Positions 1 through 7,934 of a stretch of 64,000 bases of DNA are shown here, one piece after another (the stretch's first letter is position 1; each line of letters begins with the position of its first letter). The stretch is from contig CAWJPF010000010.1 of assembly GCA_963844625.1 (NCBI GenBank), forward strand, positions 1 through 64,000, given 5' to 3'. The DNA comes from Palsa-504 sp963844625 (lineage in GTDB: Bacteria > Actinomycetota > Actinomycetes > Streptosporangiales > Streptosporangiaceae). The notes under the pieces were generated by a model. That model was not told where the DNA came from and searched no databases. It saw only the letters and a program-made list of their open reading frames with translations. Both the position numbers and the translations under genes were made by a program.

Positions 1-46
1 ACCCCTCGCTTGTAAGGCGAGTGCTCTACCGCTGAGCTATGCGCCC
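1..46 (-). tRNA. tRNA-Val (anticodon TAC), 5' part only
   Basis: Read on the minus strand, the segment begins with a GGGCGC acceptor strand, continues through a normal D-arm (AGCTC..GAGC) and reaches an anticodon arm with stem CTCGC/GCGAG and loop CTTACAA. Counting tRNA positions puts T34-A35-C36 in the anticodon, which reads the valine codon GUA. The T-arm and 3' acceptor strand lie beyond the left edge of the window, so completeness cannot be judged. The assignment rests on the fold and the anticodon only. Confidence 0.88.
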
Positions 47-548
47 TTGTGTTCCGGGCGCCGTACCGACACCACGAACGCAGCTAGCGTACCGGTTCCC
101 GGCCGCTTGGCTCTATTGGGGAGGCTTCCCGCGAATGTTTCGCAGGCTGGCCGTACCTGACTGCCCGGCTATCGCACCGGGTGGATGGTAAGAGACCACG
201 CCCAGCTAGTCCCGGGCCAAAGCCCGGGACTAGGCGAAGGCCCGAGGCTAACGGTGATCCCCGTCGCCGGTGATGACGCCGCGGCCACCCCGGGAGTGCT
301 GATCCCGGTCGCCGGCACGGCACAAGACCTCAAAGACCCGGCCAGGATATGCCGCAGCAGCCTGTCTCCGGCATCGTGCACAGCGGTACGCCGGCAGCAG
401 AAGGCGGCGGGAGGCGTGATGGTTGCCGTGATCGTTATCCTGATGATCGCCACTCATCGCTAGTAGCCTCGGTCTTTCGCGAGAACGCCCGCCGAACTCA
501 TTATGCTGACGTCCGCGAAGACACGGAACACTGCCGCCACCTGCGGCC
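47..548. other. Intergenic region without a convincing gene
   Basis: About 500 bases between the tRNA and the GNAT gene. Open frames exist on both strands, but they overlap one another, have arginine/proline-rich composition and lack a recognisable domain, so I do not call any of them. The only clear structure is the perfect hairpin at 206-233. Confidence 0.6.
206..233. repeat. Perfect 12-bp hairpin with 4-nt loop
   Basis: CTAGTCCCGGGC is followed by a CAAA loop and its exact reverse complement. The stem is GC-rich and there is no clear U-tract on either side. It could be a factor-assisted transcription terminator or an RNA-stabilising hairpin for transcription coming from either side. No gene end lies close to it, so its role is uncertain. 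Confidence 0.6.
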
Positions 549-1043
549 TTAAGGGCCGACGTAGCAGCGCAGCATCGGCGAGACGCCGGCCGGAGTGGTC
601 CACGTCGCGGTCTGGGTGCCGGCCAGTTTCCAGCCGGATCGCTCGTACAGGGCGATGGCGGCGTGGCTGTCGTCCACGACGTCGAGCACCGGCTGCAGGC
701 CGAGTTCCCTGGCGTGGCCGCTAGCGGCCTCAAGCAGCAAGCGCGCCAGGCCCAGGCGGCGGGCTGACGGAGCGACGAAGAGGCGGGAAATACCGCCGAG
801 CTCGTCTGGCGACCGGCCGGTGACCCGTAGCAAGACTTCGTACCGTACGCCCCGCACGAGCGCGACGTGGCCGACGATCAGGCCGTCGTGTTCGGCGACC
901 CAGACTGCTGCCAGACCGGCCGGGGTAAGCCAGCCGCCGGGGTCGGACGGCCATGTCGATGGGTAGCCGCTGACCTGGTGAACCTGCCGCAAGACCGCGA
1001 CGCACCCGGTGAGGTCTTCCTGCTCCCGGGCTCGAATCGGCAT
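549..1043 (-). CDS. GNAT-family N-acetyltransferase
   Basis: A 164-residue protein with the GNAT fold signature. A beta4/alpha3 segment at about residues 85-106 contains the acetyl-CoA pyrophosphate-binding loop RRLGLA (95-100), followed by an ALYERSGWKLAG strand-helix near 131-142, typical of the family C-terminus. GNAT enzymes transfer an acetyl group from acetyl-CoA to an amine; the substrate cannot be read from sequence. The gene sits 21 bp downstream of the acyl-CoA dehydrogenase gene on the same strand and could be the last cistron of that operon. The length is normal for a single-domain GNAT. The start is the ATG giving MPIRAREQ, which begins directly at the first beta strand. Confidence 0.88.
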   Translation of the reverse strand: MPIRAREQEDLTGCVAVLRQVHQVSGYPSTWPSDPGGWLTPAGLAAVWVAEHDGLIVGHVALVRGVRYEVLLRVTGRSPDELGGISRLFVAPSARRLGLARLLLEAASGHARELGLQPVLDVVDDSHAAIALYERSGWKLAGTQTATWTTPAGVSPMLRCYVGP

Positions 1044-1064
1044 GCTCGCCAGCCTGGGGCCGGG

Positions 1065-2270
1065 TCAGCCCACGAAGGGACGCTCGCGGCGCAGTTCCTG
1101 GCGCGCGATCGAGCGCCGGTGCACGGCGTCAGGCCCGTCGACGATGCGCAGTACGCGCGCCCAGGCGTAGAAATAGGCCAGCGGCGTATCGTCGCTGACC
1201 CCGGCGGCGCCGTACACCTCGATGGCCCGGTCGATCACCCGGGTAGCCACGGCCGGGGCCGCGACCTTGATCCCGGAAATCTCAGACTGCGCGGCCTTCA
1301 CGCCCTCGCGGTCGATGAGCCAGGCGGTCTTATAGACGTACAGCCGCACCTGGTCGATCTCCATCCGGGATTCGGCGATCAGGTCGCGGACCACTCCCTG
1401 CTCGGACAGCTTGGCCCCGAACGCGGTCCGGCGCCCGGCACGGTCGACCATCAGCGCGAGCGCGCGCTCGGCCATGCCGATGGCGCGCATCGCGTGGTGG
1501 ATCCGGCCGGGACCGAGCCGGGCCTGGGCGATGGCGAACCCGTCGCCTTCGCCGGCCAGCAGGTTGGCGGCCGGGACCCGGGCGCCGTCGAAGATGATCT
1601 CGGAGTGGCCGTGCTGGTCCTGGTAGCCGAAGATGGGCAGCTGCCTGACGATCGTGACGCCGGGGGTGTCCCGCGGTACCAGGATCATCGACTGGCGCCG
1701 GTACGGCTCGGCGTCCGGCGCGGACTTGCCCATCACGATGAAGATCTGGCAGCGTTCGTCGGCCGCGCCGGAGATCCACCATTTACGGCCGTTGACGACA
1801 TATTCCCCGCCGTCCCTGACGATCGAGGTCTCGATGTTGGTGGCGTCGGAGGAGGCCACGTCCGGCTCGGTCATGGCGAAGGCAGACCGGAGTTCCCCGG
1901 CCATCAGCGGCTGCAGCCACCGGGCCTTCTGCTCCGCCGTGCCGAACATGTGCAGCACTTCCATGTTGCCGGTGTCCGGCGCCTGGCAGTTGATCGCCTC
2001 GGGGGCGATCACCGGCGACCACCCGGAGATCTCGGCGATAGCCGCGTAGTCGGTGTTGGTCAGCCCGGAGACCGCGGGCAGGAACAGGTTCCACAGGCCG
2101 CGCGAGCGCGCCGATGCTTTCAGCCGCTCCATGACCGGCGGGTACGCGTGCTCGCCGTGCTGGCGTAGGTAGGCCGCCCACTCGCCTTCGGCCGGGAAGA
2201 CCTCCTCCCGCATGAACGCCCACATCCGGTCGCTGGTGTCCTGGGCGGCGGCGCTCAGCGAAAAGTCCAC
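1065..2270 (-). CDS. Acyl-CoA dehydrogenase (ACAD10/11-type partner)
   Basis: A 401-residue FAD-dependent acyl-CoA dehydrogenase. The N-terminal helical domain is followed by the family segment FAMTEPDVASSDATN (about residues 131-145), the beta-domain motif NGRKWWISGA, and a C-terminal helical domain with an IEVYGAAGVSDDTPLA stretch that corresponds to the FAD/dimer region. The family introduces an alpha,beta double bond in an acyl-CoA. The gene begins 2 bp after the phosphotransferase-like kinase gene, the same pairing that is fused in animal ACAD10/ACAD11. I therefore infer that it handles a phosphorylated hydroxyacyl-CoA rather than an ordinary fatty acyl-CoA; a conventional acyl-CoA substrate remains possible. 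Confidence 0.9.
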   Translation of the reverse strand: MDFSLSAAAQDTSDRMWAFMREEVFPAEGEWAAYLRQHGEHAYPPVMERLKASARSRGLWNLFLPAVSGLTNTDYAAIAEISGWSPVIAPEAINCQAPDTGNMEVLHMFGTAEQKARWLQPLMAGELRSAFAMTEPDVASSDATNIETSIVRDGGEYVVNGRKWWISGAADERCQIFIVMGKSAPDAEPYRRQSMILVPRDTPGVTIVRQLPIFGYQDQHGHSEIIFDGARVPAANLLAGEGDGFAIAQARLGPGRIHHAMRAIGMAERALALMVDRAGRRTAFGAKLSEQGVVRDLIAESRMEIDQVRLYVYKTAWLIDREGVKAAQSEISGIKVAAPAVATRVIDRAIEVYGAAGVSDDTPLAYFYAWARVLRIVDGPDAVHRRSIARQELRRERPFVG

Positions 2271-2272
2271 GG

Positions 2273-3301
2273 TCAGCCCCTTTCCCGGAGCAGGTCGAGA
2301 CCCTCGGCAGCGATCCGGTCGATCTCCGCGCTCAGGTCGCCGAAGTCCTGCCCGGCCATGGATCCGGCCTGCACCCGCGCGGCGATGCCCTGCGCGATGG
2401 CCGCGGACTTGAAATGAGCCAGCGCTACGTAGGCGGTCAGATCGCTGAGATCGGCGCCGGTCCGCTTGGCGTACCGGTCAGCGAGGTAGGCACGGGGCGG
2501 GAAACCAGGCAGCATGCTGGGCGCGGGAGTGAGGGCGGGCTCAACGTCCCCGGCCTGACGCCAGTAGAACAGCGTCATGCCGAGATCGGCCAGCGGATCG
2601 CCCAGCGTGGCGAGCTCCCAGTCCAGGACCGCGGCGACCTGCGGCGGCATCTGCGCCGCCATGATGCAGTTGTCGAGCCGGAAGTCGCCGTGCACGATCG
2701 CTCCCCCTGGCCCGGTCGGCGGATCGGCCCGCAGGCGGCGGGCCAGCTCGTCGACGGCCGGGACGTCCCGGGTCTTGGAACGCTCCCACTGGTCACTCCA
2801 GCGGCGCACCTGCCGCTCGGCATAGCCATCGGGACGGCCGAAATCGGCTAGGCCCACCTGGGCTGGATCCACGGCGTGCAGATCGGCCAGGGTGTCGATC
2901 AGGATGTCGGCGATCCCGCGGCGGTCGTCCGCCGACTCCGCGTACCCGTCGGGGAGGGCATCGCGGACGACGTACCCGTCGACCTTCTCCATCACGTAGA
3001 AGGGCACGCCGATGAGCTCGCCGGTGCTCTCCTCGAGCAGGATCGCGGGCACCGGAACGGGCGTCGGCGCCAGCGCACGCTGGATCCGGGCTTCCCGTCC
3101 CATGTCGTGCGCCCGGGGCAGCAGCGGCCCGGACGGCGGCCTGCGCAGGACGACCGTGCCCGCCGCGCTGGTCAGCTCGAAGGTCAGGTTCGACTTGCCC
3201 CCGGCGATGAGCACGGCGTCCAGGTCGTGCCAGCGGGCATCCCCGAGGGTCCGCGCGAGTGCGGGTCCGACGAGGTCGGGGCGGATCAGGTTCTCGTGCA
3301 T
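2273..3301 (-). CDS. Aminoglycoside-phosphotransferase-fold kinase (ACAD10/11 or LvaA-like)
   Basis: A 342-residue APH-fold kinase. The catalytic loop HGDFRLDN is at about residues 204-211 and the metal-binding DWELATLGDP at 227-236. The N-lobe has the GGKSNLTFEL nucleotide-binding strand near 34-43. The family phosphorylates small-molecule hydroxyls using ATP. Immediate linkage to an acyl-CoA dehydrogenase (2-bp gap) and an SDR is known from LvaA of the levulinate pathway and from ACAD10/11, where the 4-hydroxyl of a 4-hydroxyacyl-CoA is phosphorylated. I infer a similar role. It is very unlikely to be an antibiotic-resistance enzyme. The length is typical for the subgroup. Confidence 0.88.
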   Translation of the reverse strand: MHENLIRPDLVGPALARTLGDARWHDLDAVLIAGGKSNLTFELTSAAGTVVLRRPPSGPLLPRAHDMGREARIQRALAPTPVPVPAILLEESTGELIGVPFYVMEKVDGYVVRDALPDGYAESADDRRGIADILIDTLADLHAVDPAQVGLADFGRPDGYAERQVRRWSDQWERSKTRDVPAVDELARRLRADPPTGPGGAIVHGDFRLDNCIMAAQMPPQVAAVLDWELATLGDPLADLGMTLFYWRQAGDVEPALTPAPSMLPGFPPRAYLADRYAKRTGADLSDLTAYVALAHFKSAAIAQGIAARVQAGSMAGQDFGDLSAEIDRIAAEGLDLLRERG

Positions 3302-3330
3302 CGCGGCCCTTCTCAGTGCCCTTGAAGTGC

Positions 3331-4110
3331 TCAGTGTCCGGACATGCCGCCATCGACCGCCAGCGTGACGCCCGCGATGTAGGACGACGCGGGGCTAGCC
3401 AGGAAGACGACGGCGGTATCTAGCTCGTGCTGCTCTCCGATCCGTCCCAGCGTCGACGTATGCGAGATGAAGTCGTCCAGCTGGCCCGACGGGATGGCCG
3501 CCGTCATCTCGCTGCGGAAGTACCCGGGCGCCACCGCGTTGACCCGGATCCCCCGCCGCCCTGACCACTGCTGGTTCAGGTCGCGGGTCAGCCCGATCAG
3601 GCCGGCCTTACTAGCCGAATACGCCGCCTGAGGGGCATAGGACTTGATCAGGCCCAGCACGCTGGCCACGTTGACGATGCTCGAGCCGGGCGGCATAACC
3701 TGGGCCGCGGCCTGCGCCATCCAGTACGCACCGAGCAAGTTGACCTCGATGACCTCGCGGAACTGATCCGGGGTCTCGCGCAGCGCGGGGACGGCCGTGC
3801 CCATGCCGGCGTTGTTGATCAACGTGTCCAGGCGGCCGAACCGCTCGAGCGCCGCCCCGGCCGCCTTCCGGCAGGCCATGGGGTCGGTGACATCGGTCTC
3901 GACGGCGAACGCCGACCGGCCCAGACGGCGGATCTGCTCGCTGGTATCCGCCAGCCCCGCGCGGCGGCGGGCGGCCAGCACCACGTCGGCACCGGCCTGG
4001 GCGAGCGCGACGGCGAAGCCCGCGCCCAGGCCGCCGCTGGCCCCGGTGACCAGCGCCACCTTCCCGGCCAGGGAGAACCGGCTGAGGACTCCGGGGTCGG
4101 GTGCGCTCAC
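3331..4110 (-). CDS. SDR-family NAD(P)-dependent oxidoreductase
   Basis: A 259-residue classical short-chain dehydrogenase/reductase. It shows the cofactor motif TGASGGLG (about 22-29), NNAG in the middle of the Rossmann fold, the catalytic Ser in the NVASVLG strand, and the YSASK catalytic Tyr/Lys. The C-terminus ends GVTLAVDGGMSGH, the usual SDR tail. The start is a GTG that overlaps the TGA of the TetR remnant by four bases, so translation is probably coupled to that short frame. It heads the minus-strand kinase/dehydrogenase operon (29 bp to the kinase gene) and may oxidise a 3-hydroxyacyl intermediate, as LvaD does. The substrate is unproven. Confidence 0.9.
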   Translation of the reverse strand: MSAPDPGVLSRFSLAGKVALVTGASGGLGAGFAVALAQAGADVVLAARRRAGLADTSEQIRRLGRSAFAVETDVTDPMACRKAAGAALERFGRLDTLINNAGMGTAVPALRETPDQFREVIEVNLLGAYWMAQAAAQVMPPGSSIVNVASVLGLIKSYAPQAAYSASKAGLIGLTRDLNQQWSGRRGIRVNAVAPGYFRSEMTAAIPSGQLDDFISHTSTLGRIGEQHELDTAVVFLASPASSYIAGVTLAVDGGMSGH

Positions 4111-4268
4111 TGCGCCGCCTCCGGCTCGGTCACGAGCCCGTGCAGGAAGATCTCGACGAATACGCCCGCCACGTCGTTCATGCTCGCCCGCTCGTACCCG
4201 CTGTGCTGGAACACCCCGGCGCTCGGCTCCGCCTGGGCGTGCTTGCGGCGTTCACCGATCCGGCTCAC
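4107..4268 (-). pseudogene. Remnant of a TetR-family regulator gene with internal deletion
   Basis: A 53-codon frame with a strong ribosome-binding site (GAGGAGG, about six bases before a GTG start). It reads like the start of a TetR protein (basic ERRKH, then HSGYERASMNDVA, the usual first part of the DNA-binding HTH). It then jumps directly to GVFVEIFLHGL, which resembles the last helix of TetR proteins. The recognition helix and the whole ligand domain are missing. The stop overlaps the SDR start (GTGA). It is too short to bind DNA as a normal TetR protein; I infer a decayed regulator whose translation start now leads the operon. A genuine small protein is possible but less likely. Confidence 0.6.
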
Positions 4269-4415
4269 CAGTTCCTCCTCGACCGTGCGCCTCTAGTGTG
4301 GCAGAGCCGCCGGGCGGCTGGATATCGGCGTCACCGAGCTCGCGTCCCTGCGCGCTGTCCCCGCCGTGCGGGATGAGCCCGGCGGGCGGGGACGTGGCGG
4401 GCTGGTGGCACGCGG

Positions 4416-4453
4416 GTCCGTTCGGAATAAATGAATTTTTGACCGAACGGGAC
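4416..4453. repeat. Inverted repeat around an AT-rich core (CCGTTCGG motif)
   Basis: GTCCGTTCGG and CCGAACGGGAC face each other across 17 AT-rich bases, with one extra G in the right arm. The site lies about 195 bp upstream of the DUF4242 gene. The right arm read on the minus strand (CCGTTCGGTCAAAAAT) recurs at 47460-47475, and weaker versions occur near 17924 and 20367. It may be a regulator site or the trace of a dispersed repeat. Confidence 0.45.
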
Positions 4454-4648
4454 GTCGTGCCTGCCCAGGGCCAGCCCGCGGCGCCCCGGCGCGGACATGA
4501 CGGACACTGCAGCCCTGGTTTGCCGCAGGCCGCTGGGCGCCGCAAATATAGGGAAACCGCCGGGAAATCTAGGGAGCCGCCACCGATTCGGACGCCAGGG
4601 CGCCCGCCGTACGTTGGCCTGGACTCACTTCCGAGACCGGGAGGCGGC

Positions 4649-4900
4649 ATGCCGCTTTACATGGATGTCCACACCATCGACGGCGGCGTCGCCGCTGAAG
4701 ACGTGGCAAAGGCCCACCTGGCCGACCTGCAGACCGAAGGCCAGTACGACGTCCGTTACCTGCGCTACTGGATCGACGAGAAGCAGGGCAAGGTGTTCTG
4801 CCTCGTCGAGGCGCCATCGGCGGAGGCGGCCGCGACCGTCCACCGCGAAGCTCATGGCCTGGTGGCCGACGATGTCTTCGAGGTCCAGGAAGGATCCTGA
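4649..4900 (+). CDS. DUF4242 small protein (nickel-binding SCO4226-like)
   Basis: An 83-residue protein starting MPLYMDVHTIDG and ending VADDVFEVQEGS, with the family core VRYLRYWIDEKQGKVFCLVEAP and AAATVHREAHGLV. The pattern matches DUF4242 proteins, whose Streptomyces coelicolor member SCO4226 is a ferredoxin-like-fold nickel-binding protein. Conserved histidines and the FCLVEAP strand are present. The ATG start sits 8-9 bases after GGGAGG. The open frame extends far upstream of this, but that part has no family match. It stands alone between two minus-strand units and its physiological role is not established. Confidence 0.85.
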   Translation: MPLYMDVHTIDGGVAAEDVAKAHLADLQTEGQYDVRYLRYWIDEKQGKVFCLVEAPSAEAAATVHREAHGLVADDVFEVQEGS

Positions 4901-5020
4901 GCGCGCCGGGGCCCGGGGCCGGGGGGGGCCCGGGCCTGGCGTATCGGAAACTCCGGGTGGCCGCCGGCACCGTGACCGCCGCGGCGTTCTCGTGCTGGCG
5001 CGCCGAAGCCCGCGAGGTGG

Positions 5021-5635
5021 CTAAGGTGCGGTGACGCCCGCGCCCGCGAGCGCGGCGTCGAGCAGCGCCGCGGCCGCCGCTCGTGAAGCTGCGGCGATCG
5101 TCGTGTTCTGATCCAGGCTCGCCGCCAGCATGCCGCCGTCGTACAGCAGGTGAACCTGGCTGCCTAGCAAGACGGGATCGGGGGCCCCGGCGGCGGCGGC
5201 CAGCTCCTCGAACAGGTCCTGGAGCCAGCGGCGGTACGCCTGGGGCACCTCGGCGGCAGCGGTTCCCGGCCGGGCCTCGGCGGTGGCCCGGTTGAAAGCG
5301 CAGCCGCGGAAGTCGGCGTCGCCGAACAGGGTGGCCTGCACGTCGAAGACACTCAGCAGCCGCTCACGCGGATCGGTGTGCGCTTCGATAGCGGCCCGCA
5401 GCCGCGCGGTCGAGATCTCCATCCGGCGTTCGAGGTAGGCGCGGACCAGTTCGTCCTTGCTGCCGAAGGTGCTGTACAGCGAAGCTCGCGCGACATCGGC
5501 CCGGTCGATGATCCGGTCGATGCCCACGCTTTGCACTCCCTCGGCGTAGAACAGTTCGTTCGCCGCCTTCAGCAGGCGCTCACGGGGCGAGGGACGGGCG
5601 GCGCTAGCGTGCGCGCCAGCGGCGTTGCTGGACAT
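5021..5635 (-). CDS. TetR/AcrR-family transcriptional regulator
   Basis: About 204 residues. The N-terminal HTH runs from RERLLKAANELFYAEGVQSV through IDRADVARASLYSTFGSKDELV, the standard TetR helix-turn-helix with its SLYSTFGSK recognition helix. The remainder is the variable ligand-binding helical domain. I take the ATG at 5635 as the start because AGGAGG ends five bases before it; a GTG two codons earlier is also possible. A palindromic operator lies just upstream (5649-5666), pointing to autoregulation. The gene follows the cyclase-like gene on the same strand by about 130 bp and may control it. The inducer is unknown. Confidence 0.9.
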   Translation of the reverse strand: MSSNAAGAHASAARPSPRERLLKAANELFYAEGVQSVGIDRIIDRADVARASLYSTFGSKDELVRAYLERRMEISTARLRAAIEAHTDPRERLLSVFDVQATLFGDADFRGCAFNRATAEARPGTAAAEVPQAYRRWLQDLFEELAAAAGAPDPVLLGSQVHLLYDGGMLAASLDQNTTIAAASRAAAAALLDAALAGAGVTAP

Positions 5636-5648
5636 GGCCACCTCCTGG

Positions 5649-5666
5649 ACAGACCGGTCAGTCTGT
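5649..5666. promoter_or_regulatory. TetR-type operator palindrome
   Basis: ACAGAC-CGGTCA-GTCTGT: 6-bp perfect arms around a 6-bp centre, 14 bp upstream of the TetR start codon. The form is typical of TetR-family operators, so self-repression is the simplest reading. Confidence 0.65.
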
Positions 5667-5768
5667 AGTAATCACGCTGATCGCCGATCTGTTCCCGGCC
5701 GGTCCGCGCACCGATCGGAGCGGCCGGAATCCACCGCCTGACGCCGGATCCCGGCTGATTGGTCTGCG

Positions 5769-6749
5769 TTACTTGAAGGCCAGGGCGTTCGCGGGTGACC
5801 CGATGCCGCCCGGTGCGTTGAGCGGTGCGCTGGTCAGGAACATCTCGTGAACCCCGTCGTCCTCGCAGTCCGCGGCGAGATCCTCGGTCCACCACAGTTC
5901 ACCGAGCGCCATGCCGAACTGGCCGATGAGCACGCGATGCAGGAATCCCATGGGCGTGTTCCGGTCCGGCGGGAAAACCTCCACCGCGAAGGTGTCGGAC
6001 GCCACCGCGGCGAGATGGGAATCCCACAGGTACTCGCACATCTCCTCGCCGCGGGCGAGGCCGGGCGTTCGGATGTCGGCGGAGACCTTCGCCCGGTCGG
6101 CGGGCTCCTGGCTCAGGTACCAGCTCGCGAACCCGGTATGGAGGAGCAGCACGTCGCCGGTCTGGAAGGGCACGCCGGCCCGCTCGCGTGCCAGCTCGAC
6201 GTCCCCGACGGAGAAGGCGGTGCTCGTGCCCGGATCGTAGGCACGTTTCAGGTCCGCGAAGGTCCGGGGCATGTCAAGCAGGACCGCGCGCCCAGCGATA
6301 CCGCGGCGCGCCCAGTGCTCGATGGTGTTGCGCTGGCCAGCAACCACCTCGCCCTTGGTCGCGCCGTTGTAGAAGGCATCGCTGGTGTACCCGGCGTGGC
6401 CGAGCGAATCCCACTGGCTCGACGCCTGCGGGTAGAAGTTGTCGTATACGTCATCCACCGTGACGGACCGCGGCGAGTACAGGACGTGATGCCGCGGGAC
6501 ACCGCGGCTGGGCGTGATCGTCGGCCGGAATGCCTCGAGACCCGCATTCAGCGAGAAGCACTTTCCGGTGCGTATCAGGCGCGCCGCCGCCGCGATCCGG
6601 GCCGGGGTCTGCAGGTTCAGGAGCCCGACGTTGTCGTCCGGCCCGAACAGACCCCAGGCGCTCCGGCCCCCGTCCGGAGCCACAGGCAGGTCACGGTAGC
6701 TTGGCAGTTCCACCTTGCCCCCTGGAGTCGCTCGCGGAATCGCCGCCAT
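5769..6749 (-). CDS. Cyclase-family (kynurenine-formamidase-like) metal hydrolase
   Basis: A 326-residue protein of the putative cyclase family (PF04199). The metal-site region SQWDSLGHAGY at about residues 111-121 is a variant of the HxGTHxD motif. Later come the strands GDVLLLHTGFASWYL and an AVEVFPPDRNTPMGFLHRVLIGQFG segment, which is typical of the larger members of this family found in soil actinobacteria and proteobacteria. Characterised relatives hydrolyse cyclic amides, lactones or formamides. The substrate here is unknown. It is followed by a TetR gene on the same strand, suggesting a self-contained inducible catabolic unit. Confidence 0.8.
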   Translation of the reverse strand: MAAIPRATPGGKVELPSYRDLPVAPDGGRSAWGLFGPDDNVGLLNLQTPARIAAAARLIRTGKCFSLNAGLEAFRPTITPSRGVPRHHVLYSPRSVTVDDVYDNFYPQASSQWDSLGHAGYTSDAFYNGATKGEVVAGQRNTIEHWARRGIAGRAVLLDMPRTFADLKRAYDPGTSTAFSVGDVELARERAGVPFQTGDVLLLHTGFASWYLSQEPADRAKVSADIRTPGLARGEEMCEYLWDSHLAAVASDTFAVEVFPPDRNTPMGFLHRVLIGQFGMALGELWWTEDLAADCEDDGVHEMFLTSAPLNAPGGIGSPANALAFK

Positions 6750-6825
6750 AATAGTGCGTCCGCCTTACGGAGCGACGGCGCCACGCCAGCGTGATGCCGA
6801 GTCGCTTGTCCTGGACGGCGGGCGT

Positions 6826-6831
6826 TAGGTT
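6826..6831 (+). promoter_or_regulatory. -10 box (TAGGTT) of a leaderless promoter
   Basis: TAGGTT ends six bases before the ATG at 6838, so transcription would start at or next to the A of the start codon. TTGTCC at 6806-6811 is a possible but closely spaced -35 element. No ribosome-binding site is seen, which fits a leaderless message. Confidence 0.5.
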
Positions 6832-6837
6832 CGTGCC

Positions 6838-7917
6838 ATGACCTCGTTCTGGACCCTGGCGGTCGCGCGTGATGATCTTTCCCGGACCGCGCTGTTCGAC
6901 GATGCCGTTCCCGAGATCGGCGACGGTGAGGCTCTGCTGCGCGTCGACCGGGTCGGCCTGACGGCGAACAACGTGACGTACGCGGTGCTGGGCGAGTCGT
7001 TCCGCTACTGGGACTTCTTCCCGACGCGACCTGGCTGGGGACTGGTGCCGCTATGGGGTTTCGCCAACATCGTCGCCTCCGCGGCCGGCGGCGTCCCCGT
7101 CGGCGGGAGGGTCTACGGTTACCTGCCGTCAGCGAGCCACCTGGTGGTGCGGCCCGGCCGGGCCGGTGCCCATGGTTTCCGGGACGCCAGCCCGCACCGC
7201 GCCGAGCTGCCGTCGCCGTACAACGCCTACGCTCTGACCACCGGCGATATGGCGTACAGGGACGATCAGGAGGACCTGCTTATCCTGTACCGGCCGCTGT
7301 TCTTCACCTCGTTCATGCTGGCCGACGCCCTGGAGGACAACGGCTGGTTCGGCGCCGAGGTGCTCGCGCTGTCGTCGGCGTCGAGCAAGACGGCCTACGG
7401 CACGGCGTTCTTGCTGCGACGGCTGCGAGGGAAGGCCCCGCAGGTGGTCGGTCTTACCTCGGCGGGCAACGTGGCGTTCGTCGAGAGCCTCGGCTGTTAT
7501 GACCGGGTGCTGCCCTATGAGGCTGTTGATCAGCTCAGCCCGGCCGTTCCCACTGCCTATCTGGATTTCTCCGGTCACGCTGACCTCCGCGCCCGGATCC
7601 GCGGCCACCTGGGGGCGCGGCTGGTGCACGAGGCGGTGGCCGGGGTCACCAGCCAGGAGCAGGCCGGCGCGCAGGCCCTTGGCGGTCCGCGGACGACCGT
7701 CTTCTTCGCGCCCGACCAGATGCGCAAGCGCGCCGCCGACTGGGGCCGGGAGGGACTGGACCAGCGCTTCGCCGAGGCATGGCGAGGTTTCGCGGCCACC
7801 GCCGAAGGCTGGGTCGACGTGGTAACTGACCACGGCCCCGAGGCGCTGCGCCAGGTATGGCTCGAGGTCCTGGCCGGGCGCAGCGAGCCACGGGCCGGCC
7901 ACGTGCTGACCTTCTGA
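6838..7917 (+). CDS. DUF2855-family protein
   Basis: A 359-residue protein with the DUF2855 layout. The N-terminus (LLRVDRVGLTANNVTYAVLG) resembles the GroES-like domain of medium-chain dehydrogenases. FFTSFMLADAL is near residue 157 and the glycine/serine segment VLALSSASSKTAYGTAFLL near 176-194. The fold is presumably that of a quinone-oxidoreductase relative, but the classical GxGxxG of MDR proteins is not evident and activity is unknown. The start lies six bases after a TAGGTT -10 box, indicating a leaderless transcript. It is convergent with the SRPBCC gene (17 bp apart). Confidence 0.85.
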   Translation: MTSFWTLAVARDDLSRTALFDDAVPEIGDGEALLRVDRVGLTANNVTYAVLGESFRYWDFFPTRPGWGLVPLWGFANIVASAAGGVPVGGRVYGYLPSASHLVVRPGRAGAHGFRDASPHRAELPSPYNAYALTTGDMAYRDDQEDLLILYRPLFFTSFMLADALEDNGWFGAEVLALSSASSKTAYGTAFLLRRLRGKAPQVVGLTSAGNVAFVESLGCYDRVLPYEAVDQLSPAVPTAYLDFSGHADLRARIRGHLGARLVHEAVAGVTSQEQAGAQALGGPRTTVFFAPDQMRKRAADWGREGLDQRFAEAWRGFAATAEGWVDVVTDHGPEALRQVWLEVLAGRSEPRAGHVLTF

Positions 7918-7934
7918 GTGGTTCTTACCGTGGC

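Noticed and set aside
84..463. Several overlapping open frames in the region after the tRNA
   Set aside because: They lie on both strands over the same bases, show no domain, and their composition is what GC-rich non-coding DNA gives.
2273..3301. Antibiotic resistance by aminoglycoside phosphotransferase
   Set aside because: The fold matches, but linkage to acyl-CoA dehydrogenase and SDR genes fits the ACAD10/11-LvaA-type metabolic kinases much better.
3797..4648. Long upstream extension of the DUF4242 frame
   Set aside because: It runs antisense through the SDR gene and the TetR remnant; family similarity begins only at ATG 4649, which has its own ribosome-binding site.
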